Source of the DNA: Cytospora piceicola
Lineage: Eukaryota; Ascomycota; Sordariomycetes; Diaporthales; Cytosporaceae
Reading direction: 5' to 3'
NCBI GenBank assembly: GCA_023375675.1
Contig: JALQBC010000005.1
Coordinates: 992,001-1,056,000, forward strand
DNA length: 64,000 bases
Position numbers and translations under genes: made by a program. This document shows, in pieces, positions 1 to 12,560 of this stretch (the stretch's first letter is position 1; each line of letters begins with the position of its first letter). The notes below the pieces were generated by a model that was not told the DNA's origin, made no database searches, and saw nothing but the letters and a program-made list of their open reading frames with translations.

Positions 1-230
1 TCATACAAGAGGGCTCGTTCGGTGGACCCATTATCTACGAGAACAAGCAGTTCGTGTCGCCCAACCAGGTCAGATCCGAGCTGAGGAGGAAGAAGGCCGG
101 AAGGCGTAATGTGAGGGCGGACCAGGCCACGGAGAGCCTGGGCAGGAAGGGCGAGCTTGGCCTGCGGACGAACGGTGACCCCAGGAAGGTCGCCCAGGAC
201 GCTCTGGCGTCAAAGGCTGTCTTCGCTTAA
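1..230 (+). CDS. BRX1: Ribosome biogenesis protein BRX1, C-terminal end (5' truncated by window)
   Basis: Open in frame from the window edge (codons begin at base 3) to TAA at 228-230, giving about 75 C-terminal residues. The start of the fragment, IQEGSFGGPIIYENKQFVSP, matches the conserved end of the Brix domain of BRX1, where the family has EGSFGGP-YEN followed by SPN. The rest is a basic, Arg/Lys-rich tail ending in VFA, as expected after the domain. BRX1 is a nucleolar protein needed for assembly of the 60S ribosomal subunit (family knowledge). Most of the gene lies to the left of the window, so start and intron count cannot be seen. The motif is diagnostic among Brix proteins (BRX1, RPF1, RPF2, SSF1, IMP4). 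Confidence 0.88.
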   Translation, partial: IQEGSFGGPIIYENKQFVSPNQVRSELRRKKAGRRNVRADQATESLGRKGELGLRTNGDPRKVAQDALASKAVFA

Positions 231-1011
231 GTTGTAAATGGATTCGGCGCTTTGGCTTGGAAAATGGGAACGGTTGTCTGCTATACCCTAGATGAAAGGA
301 GATATTTCTAACACGCTTTGTGGACTGGCTCCGGCTAACGAAGTGCTTCTATACTGAACTCGACACTGAGCAGTCTCCTGAGTTTGTGATGTAGCGTAAA
401 TAAGGGTATTTGGGCCTGACAGAGTGCCCCTGACAGCCACAATTGTCATCCATCGTTGAATATGCCGTCGCAAAAACTAATCTCACTGTCATCATCATGG
501 TCTCCTATCTGGGACATTGTTCAGCGACCGCATGCATGTGAAAGGAGATGTCCCACAGGCCTTATTGATGCAGACCCTGAATCGTGTCTTCGGTGATATG
601 TAATCCCCTTGGCCAATCAGAACCACCTAGGCTAGGCTGGGCAGCTGGGGTATCACCGTCTCGAGCCTAAGTACTTAGGTAAACCTTCAGAGTGCGACTA
701 TAGCTTTCTGTCTTGTGATCTCGTCACTTACGGTACTGGAATCCCGTCCCTGCGATGGTAGTGAATCTGACTGTAAACATGTATCAGGACATATTCTCTG
801 CTTTCAACAACCCTTACGCCGGGGTTAGCAACCTGTGAGAATAGGGCTCGAAACCTCGGCTAGTGGGACAACCTGGGAGAATATCCGAACATCTCGTACT
901 TTTTTTCAAATCATTTTCGACTTGAAGGTGACATATTCTCGGTGATCCCACATAGAAGTTTGGTGGTATTTCATATGCGAGGAGCTTGAGCCCGGGTTAT
1001 ATTACGCGAAC
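231..1011. other. Intergenic spacer between BRX1 and the F-box gene
   Basis: Contains the BRX1 3' region and the upstream region of the next gene. One partial copy of the dispersed palindromic word (cctaagtacttaggta) lies near 666-682. No reading frame here has family resemblance. Confidence 0.6.
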
Positions 1012-1084
1012 ATGAGTCTTCCCGCTCGTCACCAGGAGCACCTACAGGCCCGGCAAGAAAGGTACATTCCTCTCTGGTATCGTG

Positions 1085-2532
1085 ATGCAAAGATTGCTTA
1101 CGTGGATTAATAGTTATCAGTCCACAGTAAAGGAAATGGAGTTTTGCAAGACGGCTTCTGTGAACCTCACGGTGCCATCATCTAGCTCAGAGGAGCCTTT
1201 CGAGGTCGCACCCTCTCCCGAGGCAGAGCGTGCCGCAAAATCCCATAAGTTGGGTATCGGGCCTGGTATCTTGAAGGTTCCTGTCGAGCTCATCCTGAAG
1301 ATGCTCGAGCTCACGGATCTGAGGAGTGCATTCAATCTTGTCAGGTCTAATAAGGCTCTCAAGCAGATATGGGATGGTAATCGTGAACACATTATGATGT
1401 CTATCCTGGAGACGGAGTTGGACCCGTTTGATGACCTGTTGCAAGTTGTTGTCTGCAAGCCTGATGACATCAAGATCCCACTGGGGCCTTGCCTACGTCG
1501 AAGAGTTTACCACATGAACAGACTGTGTTGTGAAGGAGAGATTCCTCAACCAGGTGAAAAAGGACATGCCACCCTTCCACTGGTTGTCCTGACTGAGGAG
1601 CACTTTGACCGTCTCCTCCACCTGTTTGGGGTCATCAAGGGGTGGGAACGGATTTTCCCTCGCTACCGCTTCGGGAGCGCTTCAGACTGTCGAGAGCTAT
1701 ACCTTCGCGAGTCCAGAAGGCTCCGAGCTGCTATGTATCGTTGGATGTCTTATGCCTATATGTTCCATGGGGAATTGCCGAGACCCAACATATTCGTGCC
1801 CCAAAAGTACTCCACCGATATTCGATGCAAGCGGCTCCGTATTCTCTCGGATATTGAGCTACATGAGCTCAACGACCTCTGGGAAACCGTTCAGAAGGTG
1901 GTGCAAAACAAGATCTGCCCGTCTACCGAGATGGTGCTGAAGGAGATGGTAAGCCCGCGCTTGTCAATGGCTGTAATGAGCGAGAAGTAGCTAACCGTAG
2001 TGGACAGAAATGGACGGTATCAAGGGAAGAGGCCGAGCGTATCGGCTTTGGCTCGTCGAAGAAAGGCGTTGCGCGAACTACATTTAGCTGGAACGACTCC
2101 ACGTTCGTCGATTTCGACAGCAACGTCAACTCAGCAGTTGTGGACACCTTCCTGAAGCTGTCACCGGGCGAGGTCCTCCACCTCGCCACCAACCGATCAA
2201 CCTACTCGAGGGACAGGCTGGTCCATGAGGTACGACTGGCAAACCCGAACATCTTGTCAGACAGGCAAAGCCTCGGCCACGCCATCTCGGCCGTCGTGGA
2301 GGAGCGGCAAGATGCGCGATTTGACCCGGATCGCCCGGATCGCCCGGCTCCGTCTCTTGATAAGATGAAGACTGGAACAAGTGGTGGGGTCTTGGACTTC
2401 GAGTCTCTGGACGCGGCAAAGCTTCTAGATTTCTGGGAGGGGGGAGGTGAGAGGGCGCTGAGTTGGGATGTCAAAGAGAGGTCTCAGTTGGGAATTCGTG
2501 TCGTTATGAATAAGGGTCGACTAGAGCCTTGA
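1085..2532 (+). CDS. F-box-like hypothetical protein (two or three exons)
   Basis: Coding exons 1085-1948 and 2008-2532 (462 residues) are joined by a 59-base intron with donor gtaagc, branch gctaacc and acceptor acag; the join keeps phase 0. Residues about 60-100 (GILKVPVELILKMLELTDL, then RSAFNLVRSNKALKQIW) have the Leu/Pro pattern of an N-terminal F-box, as in many Pezizomycotina F-box proteins of unknown target. The remaining residues contain no domain I recognise. The start is uncertain. A well-placed ATG at 1012 opens a 33-codon frame that overlaps ATG 1085 out of frame. That frame can be joined in phase to this gene by a candidate intron 1062-1185 (donor gtacat, ctcac branch, acceptor tctag), giving a different N-terminus. 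ATG 1136 is another option. An SCF ubiquitin-ligase adaptor role is inference only. Confidence 0.6.
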
Positions 2533-3950
2533 ACAAGCACTTGCTAATATGAATTGATGAGAGGAGCAATACTCATCATGTGGCAGTCAGGCAACACGAT
2601 GATTGTATTCTTTCCGGGAGCCAAGTCGATTCTCCTTCCCAGTATAAGAGCTGGCTGCATTATGGCATTTATCATGTAAACTGGGTGACATTTGAACGTA
2701 TTGACCAACCCAGAAGGAAGGGACAGGTTCAGACGACGTTTAAACTTCATTGGAAAGCGTAATCAATACCGACTCCTGAGTCTGAGTTCCTGCTGGTACC
2801 TAGGTAGTATTGAAATTATCATTAGATCAAATACAATAATATACGCTATGCGCTTTGTGGATTTCGGTCTGCTGATTCTTCCCCTGACCAAAATTACTCA
2901 ATGTACCGGGCTTCTCGCAGTCCATCTTGACGATGTGTTTGATATACCTAGTGATGATGGTGTAGAATCAGGAGCGGCTACCAGAAGCGTACTCTGCAAG
3001 TGCGCACAACAAAGGCTACCTCCTAAAACGGTACTGACTGAAGGTGCGATTGTTTTATTTTGGGTCTCCGCATGATTTTAAATGTTTCTAATTCCTTCTT
3101 TCCTGTTTCTGCGAAAGGGTCAGTTCAGGTCGCGTTCTAGGGGATGATATATGCTGGGGCCTTAGCGCCACTGACCACAGAGGGTCTCCAGAACTGCGGC
3201 CAACCGCAGCGATTGCTGTCGCATTCCTCTAAATTCACGAACTCAACCTCACAACCACGGCCACTAATAGCCACGACAACGGTGCGCAACGCCCCTTCAG
3301 AGCCTCCTCCTCTACAATTGGAGGGCGACAGGCTTCCATTTTCTATATCTCACATATTCCCCTTAGCGCAGTGAATCTAGGCGCGCATCGCGTCCTCTGG
3401 CTCTAGGCGCATTTGCTTTCTGAGCGAGCACCAGCGCCTTACAGCTACACGGTTAGACCTGCGCTCTCCGAACCGCGCGTCTCAGTTAAGGTGAGCCGTC
3501 ATTCTTTGAGATTGGTATGATGGTGGACAAATTCGAGAGCTCAAGCGAGCAACAACGGAGAGGCGCGGCGCCAGCTATTGAGGAGACGTACGTGGAATTC
3601 AGAGGATGGGCGGAACACCACCTGTGACAGGCAGTGTTATCCTTCAGCCCTCTCCTCTTCGATCTGGCAAAGAAACTCTGGGTTGTTCCAGTCACGGAGA
3701 AATTCTGGCTCAGATGCTCCTCTTTGTAGCCTGAAGTGTCTTTGGTAGCCTGCTTCTAGTACATAGGAGACGGCTTTGACCATGGCTTTGACCATGGCAC
3801 TCCGTCCCAAGAGCATATCGATAACGCTTTCTGACAAACGAGATACTAACTTTCAATACAGGCAAGTCAATCTGAAGAGCAACACAGTTGCTGCCTCCTT
3901 GAGCAGTGTCAAGTGCGACACCGTGGTTGCCTTGAAGGCATAACTGGGGC
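2533..3950. other. Intergenic region with probable spliced 5' leader of the deacetylase gene
   Basis: No convincing protein gene; a 127-codon frame at 2692-3075 has no family resemblance. At 3846-3861 there is a canonical ctaac branch followed by acceptor tacag, 89 bases before the deacetylase ATG, implying a 5'-leader intron. The donor may be gtgagc at 3491. A 12-base word, ggctttgaccat, is repeated in tandem at 3772-3797 inside that putative intron. Confidence 0.5.
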
Positions 3951-6426
3951 ATGAGCTTTACATCCATGATGGAGGGGGCCGACAGCGACATCGTTATGGA
4001 CGGCAACAACCACGGCGATCCAAACGCTTTTGGCTCCAGTGACCTTGGAAATCCTGCCGCAGGCTTCGAGGACAGCAGCCCATCATATGATATGGATGAA
4101 GGCGGCAATACCGAGACTCCACTCGACTCAATGGATCAAGAACTCACCGAAGGTGAGAAGCGTGAGAAGCCCACTGGCTGTTGCTACGACGATCGCATGA
4201 AGTTGCATGCAAATGCCGACTTTGGCCCAAAGCCACACCACCCAGAGGACCCTGGACGGATCGAGGCCATCATGATGAAGTTCAAGAAAGCCGGTCTCGT
4301 CTTTACGGGAAGCGACTCGGAGTACACCGAAGTGTTGCGCAAGACCCCAACCAAGTACATGTGGAGGATACAGGCCCGTGAGGCTACCAAGCCAGAAATC
4401 TGCAATGTCCATCGGCCAGAACATTACGAGTGGGTTCGAGCTCTGGCCGAGAAGTCCACAGAAGAACTTCGACAAATTACGAAGGTCATGGATGCTGGAA
4501 GGGATTCCATATACGTGGGGAGCATGACATTCCAGGCCTCCTTGTTCTCTGCCGGTGGCGCCATTGAGACGTGCAAGAGTGTGGTCGCTGGAAAGTGCAA
4601 GAACGCATTCGCAGTGATTCGACCTCCTGGACATCATGCAGAGTCTAACTGCCCTATGGGTTTCTGCATGTTCAACAACGTGCCCATTGCGGCAAGATGT
4701 TGCCAACAAGATTACCCAGAAACGTGCCGAAAGATACTGATTTTAGATTGGGATGTACATCACGGCAACGGCATCCAGAATATCTTCTACGATGACCCAA
4801 ATGTGCTCTACATATCTCTCCACGTCTACCAGAACGGCGTATTCTACCCTGGACAACCAGATGATCCCAACATTCCCGATGGTGGCCCAGACAAATGTGG
4901 CTCAGGGCCAGGCATAGGGAAGAACGTCAACATTGGGTGGCACGACCAAGGAATGGGTGATGGAGAGTACATGGCGGCTTTCCAGAAAATTGTCATGCCT
5001 ATCGCACAGGAGTTCAACCCAGACCTGGTCATCATCTCTGCTGGCTTCGATGCAGCTGACGGTGATGAACTTGGGGCATGCTTCGTCACGCCGACGTGCT
5101 ATGCCCATATGACACACATGCTCATGTCGCTTGCCGGCGGCAGAGTCTCGGTTTGTCTGGAGGGCGGTTACAACCTACGTGCCATCTCTGACTCTGCCCT
5201 CGCTGTTGCTAGGACCCTTATGGGCGAGCCACCACCTAGGATGATTCTGCCCAAGATCAACAAGGAGGCTGCCAAGACATTGGCACGAGTCCAGGCGTAC
5301 CAGGCTCCGTACTGGGAGTGCATGCGGCCCAACATCGTCAGCGTGCCGGATGTGCTGCAAACCGATGGCAAGAGCCTGAACCACGTGCTTCGGGGCTACC
5401 AGCGACACAACTTCTTGCAGAACCACGGCATGTGTCCGCTTTACATCCAGCGGGAGGCTCTTTTCAGGACATATGAGAATCAGGTGCTGGTTACGCAGGA
5501 TATCGATATGGCGAGACAGGTTTTGGTCATCATACATGATCCGTAAGATACAACGGACCTCGGAAGGACACGGAATGGTAGGCTGACAGTGATAGACCTG
5601 AACTGCTGGCACAGCCTGATCCTCTAAACAACACCGTCGAGCCGAGCAACGCTTGGGTTGTAAGTTGCCTGGAAGGATAACACTATTTCCAAATGTTGTG
5701 CTGACATGGCTTCTACAGGTGGATGGCGTCACGAGATACGTCGACTGGGCAGCATCCAAGGGTTTTGGTATCATGGACATCAACGTCCCTCGTCATCCCG
5801 AGGTACGCAGCTGTCTATTCCTGCGCAGGTCATGGATACAGATGCTGACACTTATTACAGGGCACTTCGCCTTACACCCCGGAGCTGAACGAGAAGCAAC
5901 TGGAGGCGCAGGTCCAAGAGCTGGTCTGCTACCTCTGGGATAACTATTTACAGCTGTATGATGATGCAGAGGAGATGTTCATCATGGGAGTAGGATACGC
6001 CTACATCGGAGTCAAGATGCTACTTCTCAATAGAGGTGAGTTGTCACCATCTCAACTACCTCAAAACCCATTTGTCGAGCGTAACTAACAGGCCATACCG
6101 CACTTGTAGACTGCAAATCCAAACTTTCAGGCGTGGTCAATTTCGTCAACGGCTCCCTCCGGCCCATCCGGTCCGACGTTGACGAGCGCCTCTCGGCCTG
6201 GTACAAAGACAACTCGCTGGTGTACGTGGCCAGCGACCACGCGTGCTGGACGGACCCAAAACTGCAGGGCAAGGTTAAGAAGAAGCGCTTCGGCACGGTG
6301 ATCCAGAGCCCCCAGCTTACGCTCAACGGCATGATGAAGGAACACGCCAAGGAAGTACAGGGCTGGGTCGCGGGCCGCAGCGTCGACACGGCGGGCGACA
6401 CGACCGAGGACGACAAGGTGGCTTGA
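3951..6426 (+). CDS. HDA1: Class II histone deacetylase, HDA1/Clr3 type, with C-terminal Arb2-like domain
   Basis: Five exons: 3951-5542, 5596-5659, 5719-5802, 5861-6035, 6110-6426; 743 residues. All four introns (53-74 bases) have GT/AG ends and restore the frame. Residues about 75-430 form the zinc-dependent deacetylase domain, with RPPGHHAE at 224-231, zinc ligands in DWDVHH (D268, H270), a third ligand in SAGFDAADGD (D367) and the catalytic Tyr in CLEGGYN (Y407). Residues about 510-743 match the Arb2-like domain found at the C-terminus of fungal HDA1 proteins (HDPPELLAQPDPLNNTVEP across the first intron). The N-terminus is acidic and low in complexity. The enzyme removes acetyl groups from histone tails in the nucleus and silences heterochromatin (known for yeast Hda1 and fission yeast Clr3). 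A branch site and acceptor just upstream suggest a spliced leader. Confidence 0.95.
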
Positions 6427-7743
6427 AGAGCCAGGAAGGCGGCGGTTAAGGAGTAACCTGCCCCCGCGGCCCTGTCGCGGTATCCTCGTCGGGTTGCCCG
6501 CCAGGCTCCCAAGTCGACGCTGCAGCCGCAGGGTCAGCAGTGGGGGGATAACACTTATGAGACACCGGAGAAGGAGACGTAGAGGCAGTTGGAGGAGGAG
6601 TTGTGACCGGAATTGACAGCCTGTGTACTATAAGATCTACGTTCGGTGGCGGATCAGTGGGTTCCGTACGCGGATGGGGGTTTGGTGAGATAGACCTTCA
6701 TAGAGATGCTGGCGGTTTTCTTATGCCTTTTTGCCTACATGTGTCGTATACCATTGTGTGTGAAGTGGGTTTGTTTTCTCACTTTTGAGTATTGCAGTGA
6801 TGGAAGTGAAATAATGGCATATGTCGTAGGATTGGTTATCAGCATGTAGAGGTGGTGGTTGCCTACTCGAGTACCGAAGTGGATTGATAGATCCACACCC
6901 GGAGTGGCTGACATGACGTCGTTATCGATAAGCACCCCTTGCAGCCAAATTTCCAAAGTTGACGACAGCGCCTCGCAAACAAGACATGAATCTGCACATG
7001 CATCCTCGAATCGTCCTGAGTATCAGGTACCCTGGCAGGCATTCTTACCATCAAATATTGAAAGTTAAAAACCCGCTGTCTCTGATACTCACCCTCTGCT
7101 AGCTTCTGAGAACCGATTTTAGTGGCTGTGTTTTGTTTTTCTTGTGCCTGACAAATTCAATTCAAACCTCTCTCGTCTCACCTTTGAACCATCTCAGAAT
7201 ATCGCAGGAGGAAAGCAGGCGAGCAGGCGAGCACAATGGATCGAAGTGCCCCAACCAGAAGGTCAGTGAAGTTGGAGTTGTTCCTGGCCCGCGCGTGTTG
7301 GACTTTGCATTTGCCCTGAATATTTGCCCTCTGTTTGGTTGGAACACAATGTCACTGGTGTTTATTATGCTTCGTTATGGGATAGTGCGGCGGTGGGACA
7401 GTGCGGTCGTCTCCCAAAGTTGGGATGGACAGTGGGTTGTCTTCGAAGTTGGATAGGTCTTGAACGGGAGTGGTCAACCTCCAAGGTGAACCTTCTAGGT
7501 CAGACGCTGGCCTTAAGAGGCTATCTTGGTAGACCGAGAGCTCGAGAGCTCGAGCACACTGAGCCCGTGCCAAACCTCGACTGTCAACCATAGCGCCAGC
7601 ACTTTGCCCTGGGCTTCTTTCTTCTTTTCCTTCATTTCTGTCTTCCTCTCCAGTCTCCAAATCAGTCAGACACCCTGCATTTTCCCTGTCCTGCTTTGAC
7701 TGGTTTCTTGTGCATCGACTACAACCTACTTCGTCCCGCCAAG
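6427..7743. other. Spacer between deacetylase and SRRM1-like gene
   Basis: 3' region of the deacetylase gene and promoter/leader of the next plus-strand gene. The stretch 7600-7743 is pyrimidine-rich and leads to ATG 7744 in a good context (aagATGg). No recognisable reading frame. Confidence 0.5.
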
Positions 7744-10092
7744 ATGGCTTCATTCGAAAGCACTCGTGCTCGCATGAGCATCAAACACATCCTCAATTTT
7801 CCTCTGTCTCAAGAGCCTGACTATTCGGCCTTCCCCGGCCACCCTCACTTTTCCAATGGTTCGATGCCCATGACCATGCTGTTGGAGTCGCCTGCCGAAC
7901 TCCCCATCGCCAACCAGTGGGCAGAAGTTCAGGTTTTTGGTTGGGGGCAAGAATCTATACCCTCTCCCGACTACGCACCCTCGGCGTCCTTGCCTACAAG
8001 GCCTGAGCCTCGGGGAGAGCAACCTGTGGGAGCAACGTCGGCAGAAGCATCCTCTTATCCTTCATCTTCCTCTCGGGCCCAAATATTTTCGCCGAAGGGG
8101 ACTCCTAATGGGCCCTGGCTTCACCCAAGCTCTCCAGCATTACCATCCTCGCTTTCTCCTTTCCAGTTCGCCCCAACAAGACCACTTTTGACATCACCAT
8201 CATGGCCGGACAACGTGTCACCTACAAGCGAAGAGACTGACTTAAACACGGCCAGATATGAAGATGGAGAGGTGTTGCGCTACGGGGCTGGGGAATCATA
8301 CCGGCCCTTCAACAACAACGGCAACAACAATACCAACAACAGAGACCGGTCACCACCACGCAGAGTTCGGAGTCCCCTCCTGAGGGACAGAGATAGGGAC
8401 CAACGACCAAGAACACCACCTGTCACAAGCGATAGTTACGTCCCTGGCAGGTCTCCACGACGCCGCTCGCGTAGTGCCGACCGGTATAGAGGACCAGATC
8501 GAGCTCGGGACAATGTCGGTGGTGAGAGTTGGCGACGTCGGGACAACAGCCGCAGCAGGGTACGAAGCCCAGTGAGGCGACCTTCACCTCCAGCTCGAAG
8601 GAGCCCCCGACGATCCCCACCACGCTTTTCCCCTGCTCCGAGACGGGATGATAGATTTGACCGTGCACGGTCGCCCCGCCGAGATTTTGATAACAGGGAC
8701 ATCAGGTGAGCTTTACCCTTTTTGCCTCCTTTCACTGCATCCCCCACTACCACGGCTATTACCACCACCACCATCACCACAAACAATCACAACAACAGAA
8801 TGGGGTTTCGCAACGGTTACTTACCAGCAAGGTGGCATCCTAGGCGAAGATCACGATCGCCATTCGATCGCGACCGGCGCGACCGCCCTCGGTCCCCGTT
8901 CCGTAGGTCTCCCCCAATTGGTCCCCGCGGCGACAGATCATATCGACCTCGATCGCGATCTCCAGATCGCCTACCCCTTCGCGACGACCGTTATGCCCCC
9001 CCAACGACTGGCTACAGGCAACGCTCTCCTGGACCACGGGAGCGTGATACAGCAATCCCATCCGCCATAACCTCGCGCTCAAATTCTGGCATCTCGTCGC
9101 CTCGCCCAGGCTCTCGTGGTCGCGACAATCGCTCGCGCCAACACTCACCTGTGGCACGCTCACCAGCTGGTCTGAGCGGCGCCAATGCCATCCCCGTGCC
9201 CCTTCGCACATCCACGCCTAGAATCACGTCGGAGCCCTTCCAGGCACCAATCAAGTCACCACCTCGCGTCAGGTCCCCACCACGTGCCAGGTCTCCACCA
9301 CGCGCCAGGTCTCCGCCTCGTGTCAGGTCCCCGCCTCGCCCCAGATCTCCGCCTCGTGCCCGGTCTCCGCTTCGTGCTCGGTCTCCGCCTCGTGGCCCTG
9401 CGGCTCTAAGAGCACCACCCACCGGTCCTAGTGCGACGCGCAACTTCCCACCAGCCAACGCGACGCAGATCGCCCCGCGCCCAGCTCCCGGTCCGTCATA
9501 CTCGCGCGCAGATACCGTCAGCCCTACGGTTCCCCCTTCAGGCCCCCGGGGCTATGGCTCTTCCCGCGGCGGCGGCTACAGCATGCGCGGGCGAGGAGGA
9601 TGGGGTGCCCCACCCCCGCGCTCCCACTTCGCGCCGCCGCCCGCCTCGCTGCCGGCGACCCCCCCGACCGGGCCCAGCGCCGTGCCCACCGGCCCCCGCG
9701 CGTCCATCTCCTCGGCGCCGTCCCCCTCGGTCGCGCCCAAGCCCTTCAACCCGCCCACGGGCCCCGCCGCCCAGGGGGGCCAGCGCATGACGCTCGCCCA
9801 GAGCCTCATCAGCTCGATGCCGCCCATCGTGCCCGGCGGCAAGGCAGACCCGGCCTCGGCGCCCCTCGGCACCGGCGTGACGCGGGACCTCGAGGCGCAC
9901 CACCGGCGCCTCAAGGAGGAGGAGGAGCGCATCCGCGAGGAGCTCCGGGCCAAGGACGAGAAGCTGCGCAGGAGCCTGCACACGTGGGAGCGGCTGGAGC
10001 GCGAGTCCAAGGCCTACGAGCTCCGGAGCGACCTGAGCGAGAGGTCGCTCAAGACCATTGCCGGCGAGGGCGTGGGCGGTTCTGCGTTCTAG
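7744..10092 (+). CDS. SRRM1-like Arg/Ser-rich repetitive protein
   Basis: Two exons, 7744-8705 and 8799-10092 (intron of 93 bases, donor gtgagc, acceptor acag); 751 residues. The first 170 residues are Ser/Pro-rich without a domain. Residues about 195-520 are dense in RS, SPR and RSPPR motifs, including eight tandem hexapeptides RSPPRA/V at about 473-520. A Gly/Arg patch (SRGGGYSMRGRGG) and Pro/Thr-rich linker follow. The C-terminal 110 residues carry NPPTGPAA, a TLAQSLISSMPPIVPGG block and a charged coiled coil (HHRRLKEEEERIREELRAK). This is the layout of fungal proteins named serine/arginine repetitive matrix protein 1, linked to pre-mRNA splicing by composition only; no PWI domain is visible. 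Base composition jumps to very GC-rich from about 9560. The ATG choice and N-terminal third are less certain than the rest. Confidence 0.7.
9253..9396 (+). repeat. Eight tandem 18-bp units coding RSPPRx hexapeptides
   Basis: Within exon 2 of the SRRM1-like gene. Units read as KSPPRV, RSPPRA, RSPPRA, RSPPRV, RSPPRP, RSPPRA, RSPLRA, RSPPRG. Synonymous differences between units show the array is not freshly duplicated. Such arrays are typical phosphorylation targets of SR kinases (family knowledge). Confidence 0.9.
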
Positions 10093-11134
10093 TGAGGCGA
10101 GGGGGGTCCCGTCCGTCTGCTGTCTTTGGCTGGGAGGAACCGTGTCGTCTCTTATCGGGGATGCTTGGTACTCGGCTTGCGTTGGTTTTTTTTCCTTCCA
10201 AGGTATTTCAATCAAATATCGGTGGGCTACTCTGTTCTGGCCCCAATGTGTTCTGGGCCCAATGCTCCATCACGAGCCACCTAGAGAGCTCTGGGCTGTT
10301 TGTTGGGGGCTTGTGGCCTGTTACGAGCACGCACATAACGATCGGGCACATTGAATGTTTGGCTTCCAAGGGCTCTCAACGATAACAGAACAATCCATGG
10401 TGGGGAGTGGGGGGGGGTTCGAGATTTGCGATGTACAGTACGTTACTTGCCTGGTTTGCCTCCACGTCGAATTTGCGACGTTAATGTTACGGGTGGAGAA
10501 AGGTTTTACATGAGGTTGACTCTCCTTACTCGGTTTCTTTTATGCATCGGTTGCATGGCAATGACAATGGGAGGACGCATGATGTGTTTGGTTTTCAATA
10601 CGTTTAGGAGTTAGGACGATATCGAGGTTGCGAGGAATGATGGTCTTTTTATAAGAATATGCAGCTCTTAGCTGTTTTCAGCCTCAAGCCTGTTGCTACG
10701 TCGGTCATCCTTCCCCAATACCCACGGGTCATAGAGCGGCACGGTTCTCGACACCTTGCAAGCAAACGCAGCGGTTACGGCACACAATACCTAGGTATTT
10801 AAGCAATACAAAGCTTGTGTTTTCACAAGGGCAATGTGGCACATGCGGAAGTGATCTAATTACTTTTTTCATTTCTTGTAGAGTTGCGTAGCTATTAAAT
10901 GCACAATCGCTACCTTTTGATCCGACTTCACCATTCTTAGTGACCCAAGCAGTCGTTTCGACGTTACCGACTTTTGCTTGGTCAATCTAGATCAGGCATT
11001 CCGGCTTTGGGTTCAGAGTATCCTGCATATTTTGCAGGACAGTTCTGATACTTTCTTGCACGGCACCAACCGCGCCATGCAAGTAGATAACCCCATCCTC
11101 AGCCTAACTACACCGCATTGACGAATCCAAGAAT
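10093..11134. other. Convergent intergenic region between SRRM1-like gene and GAPDH
   Basis: Holds the 3' regions of both convergent genes. One TACCTAGGTA-like word sits near 10790. No gene recognised. Confidence 0.6.

Positions 11135-12560
<1,426 letters not shown>

Noticed and set aside
2692..3075. 127-codon plus-strand frame between the F-box gene and HDA1
   Set aside because: Lacks an ATG in good context at its start and shows no domain.
8202..8240. 13-codon frame resembling the start of ribosomal protein eL34 (MAGQRVTYKRR)
   Set aside because: It stops at once, has no following splice donor, and no eL34 sequence follows; most likely coincidence in another frame of the SRRM1-like exon.
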